From: Dawidia soli
Lineage (GTDB): Bacteria; Bacteroidota; Bacteroidia; Cytophagales; Cyclobacteriaceae
Assembly (NCBI RefSeq): GCF_018598185.1
Contig: NZ_JAHESC010000011.1
Coordinates: 100,188-164,187, forward strand
Direction of reading: 5' to 3'
Length of the DNA: 64,000 nucleotides
Shown here piece after piece: positions 62,095 through 64,000 of this stretch. The notes under the pieces were generated by a model. It made no database searches. It saw nothing but the letters and a program-made list of their open reading frames with translations, and was not told where the DNA came from. Made by a program: the position numbers and the translations under genes. Numbering within the stretch: the first letter of the stretch is position 1; each line of letters begins with the position of its first letter.

Positions 62095-63960
62095 TTATTT
62101 GACTTCCAGCGCGCTGCCGGTATATTCCACCACCTGGTCGGGGCGGACATCGAGCCCGACCCCGGCAGCATGGTCTTTTTTAACCCAAACTATTTGTATC
62201 GTCCGTTTCTCCGGCATGCCCTTGTACGTGCCTTTGCGTGCACCGATCGTGAGCGTACCCGTCGACTCGCTATAGGCCAGCGGTATGGTGGCATACGCGC
62301 CTTCTTCATAATTGTAATTGATACCCTCGTCTTCGTACAGGGTAAAGGTGGCGTCTTTGCCGGTGAAGACATACAGTGTCAGCGGGTCGGCGACTTTCTC
62401 GCCGGTATACTGCAATGCGGGACCTGCCGGCACGATCGACCCTTCTTTTACATACAGGGGCATGCGTTCCAGCGGTGCTTCGGCCTTCAGGGTGCGGCCG
62501 CCGGCATAGTAGGTGCCGGTATAAAAATCATACCATCCGTCTGTCGCCGGTAAGTATACGTCGCGCGATCGTTCTTTATACGTATATACCGGGTTCACCA
62601 GCAGGGAGGGACCGAACATGTATTGACTGCCGATGTTGTGCACTTTGCTGTCGGCATGGAAGTCCATGACCAGGCCGCGCATGATGGTATAATCGTTCCA
62701 GTAGCTTTGGCCCGCCAGTGAATAAATATAAGGCAGCAGGTGGTAGCGCAGCTTGTCGTAATAGACCATGCTGGTATACTCCGGTGTGCCGGCGGGGGCG
62801 ATGTTGTAGATCTCGCGGAAGGGGAACTGGCCGTGTGAGCGGAACAGCGGGCAGAACGCACCGAACTGGAACCACCGCGTGTTGAGCTCACGCCATTCGT
62901 TCAGGGTCTCGCCCGTGGCGTGCTCGTAGCGTTTTTCGACGGAGAAACCACCGATGTCCATCGTCCAGTACGGAAGGCCGCTCAGGCCGAAGTTTATACC
63001 GGCCGCGATCTGATCCGCAAAGTCGCTCCAGCGCGATACGATATCACCGCTCCAGGTAGCCGCACCGTAGCGTTGCTGCCCGGCAAAAGCGGAACGGGTG
63101 AGGATAAAGACGCGTTTGTCGGGGCTGGATTTGCGTTGCCCCTCGTATACACCCTTGGCATTCATCAGCGAATAGGCATTGAAATATTTCGCGCCGGGGC
63201 CGAGGGCCGTGGGGCTCATGTTCACTTTGCGCTCTTCGATCGAAAGGTTCGAATGCATGTCAGGCTCGGTGGCATCCAGCCACCAGGCATCGACACCCAG
63301 GCTGTTGAGACGTGTGTCGATCTGGTGCCAGAACAGTTTGCCCGCCTCCGCATTGAACGGATCGTAGAACGTAGACTCGTAGCCTACTCCTACCCAATCC
63401 TTGCGTTTCTTCTCGGCATTGCGTACGAAGAGGAAGCCCTTGCTGTTCATCTCTTCATAGTTGGCCGTACCGGTATTGAACTTGGGCCATACCGAGATCA
63501 TCAACTGGGCATGCAGATCGTCGTGCAGCTCCTTTACCATGCCCGCCGGATCCGGAAAACGCTTCAGGTCGAACTCGTGCGAGCCCCACTTCGGGTCTTC
63601 CCAGTATTGCCAGTCGAGCACGATGTTGTCGATCGGAATGCCGCGCTTGCGGTATTCTTTTACCACGTTCATCATTTCCTGGGCATTCCTATACCGCTCC
63701 CGGCTTTGCCAGAAGCCCATGGCCCACTTCGGCGCGATCGGGGCCTTGCCCGTGAGGTACCGGTAGCCTGCAATGACATCGTCGGCGTTCTTCCCCTTGA
63801 TAAAGTAATAGTTGATCTCGTCGCCCACCTCCGACGACAACGTGAGCCGCTCCTGGTCTTCCTGCGGGTAGGGGTCGAGATGCTTCACGGCGATATACGC
63901 GCCACCGTCGGGCGTCCACTCGATCTTTATCCTGTATCTTATACCCATCTCCGAGCCCAC
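62095..63960 (-). CDS. GH31 glycosidase (alpha-xylosidase/alpha-glucosidase), 5' part missing
   Basis: The visible 621 residues hold the GH31 catalytic barrel (APIAPKWAMGFWQSRERYRN, NIVLDWQYWED) with nucleophile Asp229 in WWLDATEPDMHSN and acid/base Asp306 in TWSGDIVSRW, then the C-terminal beta domains. The first 20 residues (IKIEWTPDGGAYIAVKH) match the end of a PA14 insert found in alpha-xylosidases of this family, so about 300 N-terminal residues are missing. The frame opens at GTG 63960, but an in-frame TAG stands at 63976-63978 and homologous-looking codons continue beyond it. The gene is therefore interrupted or the window contains an error. It is the first gene of the PUL. Confidence 0.85.
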   Translation of the reverse strand: MGSEMGIRYRIKIEWTPDGGAYIAVKHLDPYPQEDQERLTLSSEVGDEINYYFIKGKNADDVIAGYRYLTGKAPIAPKWAMGFWQSRERYRNAQEMMNVVKEYRKRGIPIDNIVLDWQYWEDPKWGSHEFDLKRFPDPAGMVKELHDDLHAQLMISVWPKFNTGTANYEEMNSKGFLFVRNAEKKRKDWVGVGYESTFYDPFNAEAGKLFWHQIDTRLNSLGVDAWWLDATEPDMHSNLSIEERKVNMSPTALGPGAKYFNAYSLMNAKGVYEGQRKSSPDKRVFILTRSAFAGQQRYGAATWSGDIVSRWSDFADQIAAGINFGLSGLPYWTMDIGGFSVEKRYEHATGETLNEWRELNTRWFQFGAFCPLFRSHGQFPFREIYNIAPAGTPEYTSMVYYDKLRYHLLPYIYSLAGQSYWNDYTIMRGLVMDFHADSKVHNIGSQYMFGPSLLVNPVYTYKERSRDVYLPATDGWYDFYTGTYYAGGRTLKAEAPLERMPLYVKEGSIVPAGPALQYTGEKVADPLTLYVFTGKDATFTLYEDEGINYNYEEGAYATIPLAYSESTGTLTIGARKGTYKGMPEKRTIQIVWVKKDHAAGVGLDVRPDQVVEYTGSALEVK

Positions 63961-64000
63961 GAGGCGTCTTCTAAGCTAGTATGGCGGCGTGGGGGTGAAA

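Overview
The window looks like the chromosome of a gliding-type Bacteroidota, most likely order Cytophagales (Fulvivirgaceae, near Chryseolinea, Ohtaekwangia or Dawidia). Grounds: a SusC/SusD outer-membrane pair with a GH31 glycosidase, many Bacteroidota-type lipoproteins, AT-rich promoters with a TAnnTTTG box instead of sigma70 -10 boxes, a type II (eukaryote-like) glutamine synthetase, and DUF4403, DUF502, DUF2807 and DUF6807 proteins. The genus is an inference.

Layout. (1) 1-12.1 kb is an accessory, visibly lower-GC and partly decayed region that ends at a tRNA-Arg(CCT) gene. It holds lipoproteins of unknown function, an AraC fragment, what looks like the tail of a polymorphic toxin with a possible immunity gene, an AraC regulator with a complete tripartite RND efflux system (outer-membrane factor, pump, adaptor), a Fic gene with a broken start, and a TPR lipoprotein. 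Imperfect direct repeats lie around it: a tRNA-Arg-downstream sequence recurs at about 1.7 kb, and a tRNA-3'-end-like, terminator and tail module recurs on both sides of the efflux cassette. This suggests repeated integration and decay. (2) 12.5-25.1 kb: hflX with a downstream partner on the minus strand, then a long plus-strand run. That run carries a glycosyltransferase, an RfbC-type epimerase, a Wza-like exporter, a Wzc-like tyrosine autokinase, a CpsB/YwqE-type phosphatase, an SDR, a large TPR protein, a phosphosulfolactate synthase-like protein, a DUF368 polyprenyl-phosphate transporter and aroE. (3) 25.1-49.2 kb: housekeeping genes (uvrB, nadB/nadA, mnmA, cmk) mixed with a CoA-transferase, a TlpA-like lipoprotein, a MATE exporter, an aldehyde dehydrogenase, an NlpC/P60 hydrolase, a D-lactate/glycolate oxidase-type flavoprotein, a YbdK ligase and asnB. 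(4) 49.8-53.8 kb: an ammonium-assimilation cluster (amt, porin, type II glutamine synthetase). (5) 53.8-64 kb: an SDR, a DUF6807 protein and a polysaccharide utilisation locus read leftwards (GH31, SusC, SusD, surface glycan-binding lipoprotein). The GH31 gene is cut by the window edge and has an in-frame stop next to it.

How parts work together: the exopolysaccharide block pairs an exporter and autokinase with the matching phosphatase, and DUF368 probably recycles the lipid carrier. The nitrogen block imports ammonium and fixes it into glutamine; asnB lies nearby. The PUL would bind, import and trim an alpha-xylosyl- or alpha-glucosyl-containing glycan. I see no CRISPR array, rRNA or intact transposase. 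The most unusual material is the repeat and decay structure of the first 12 kb, several long perfect or near-perfect inverted repeats between genes, and the sequence shared by two terminator regions around amt and glnA.
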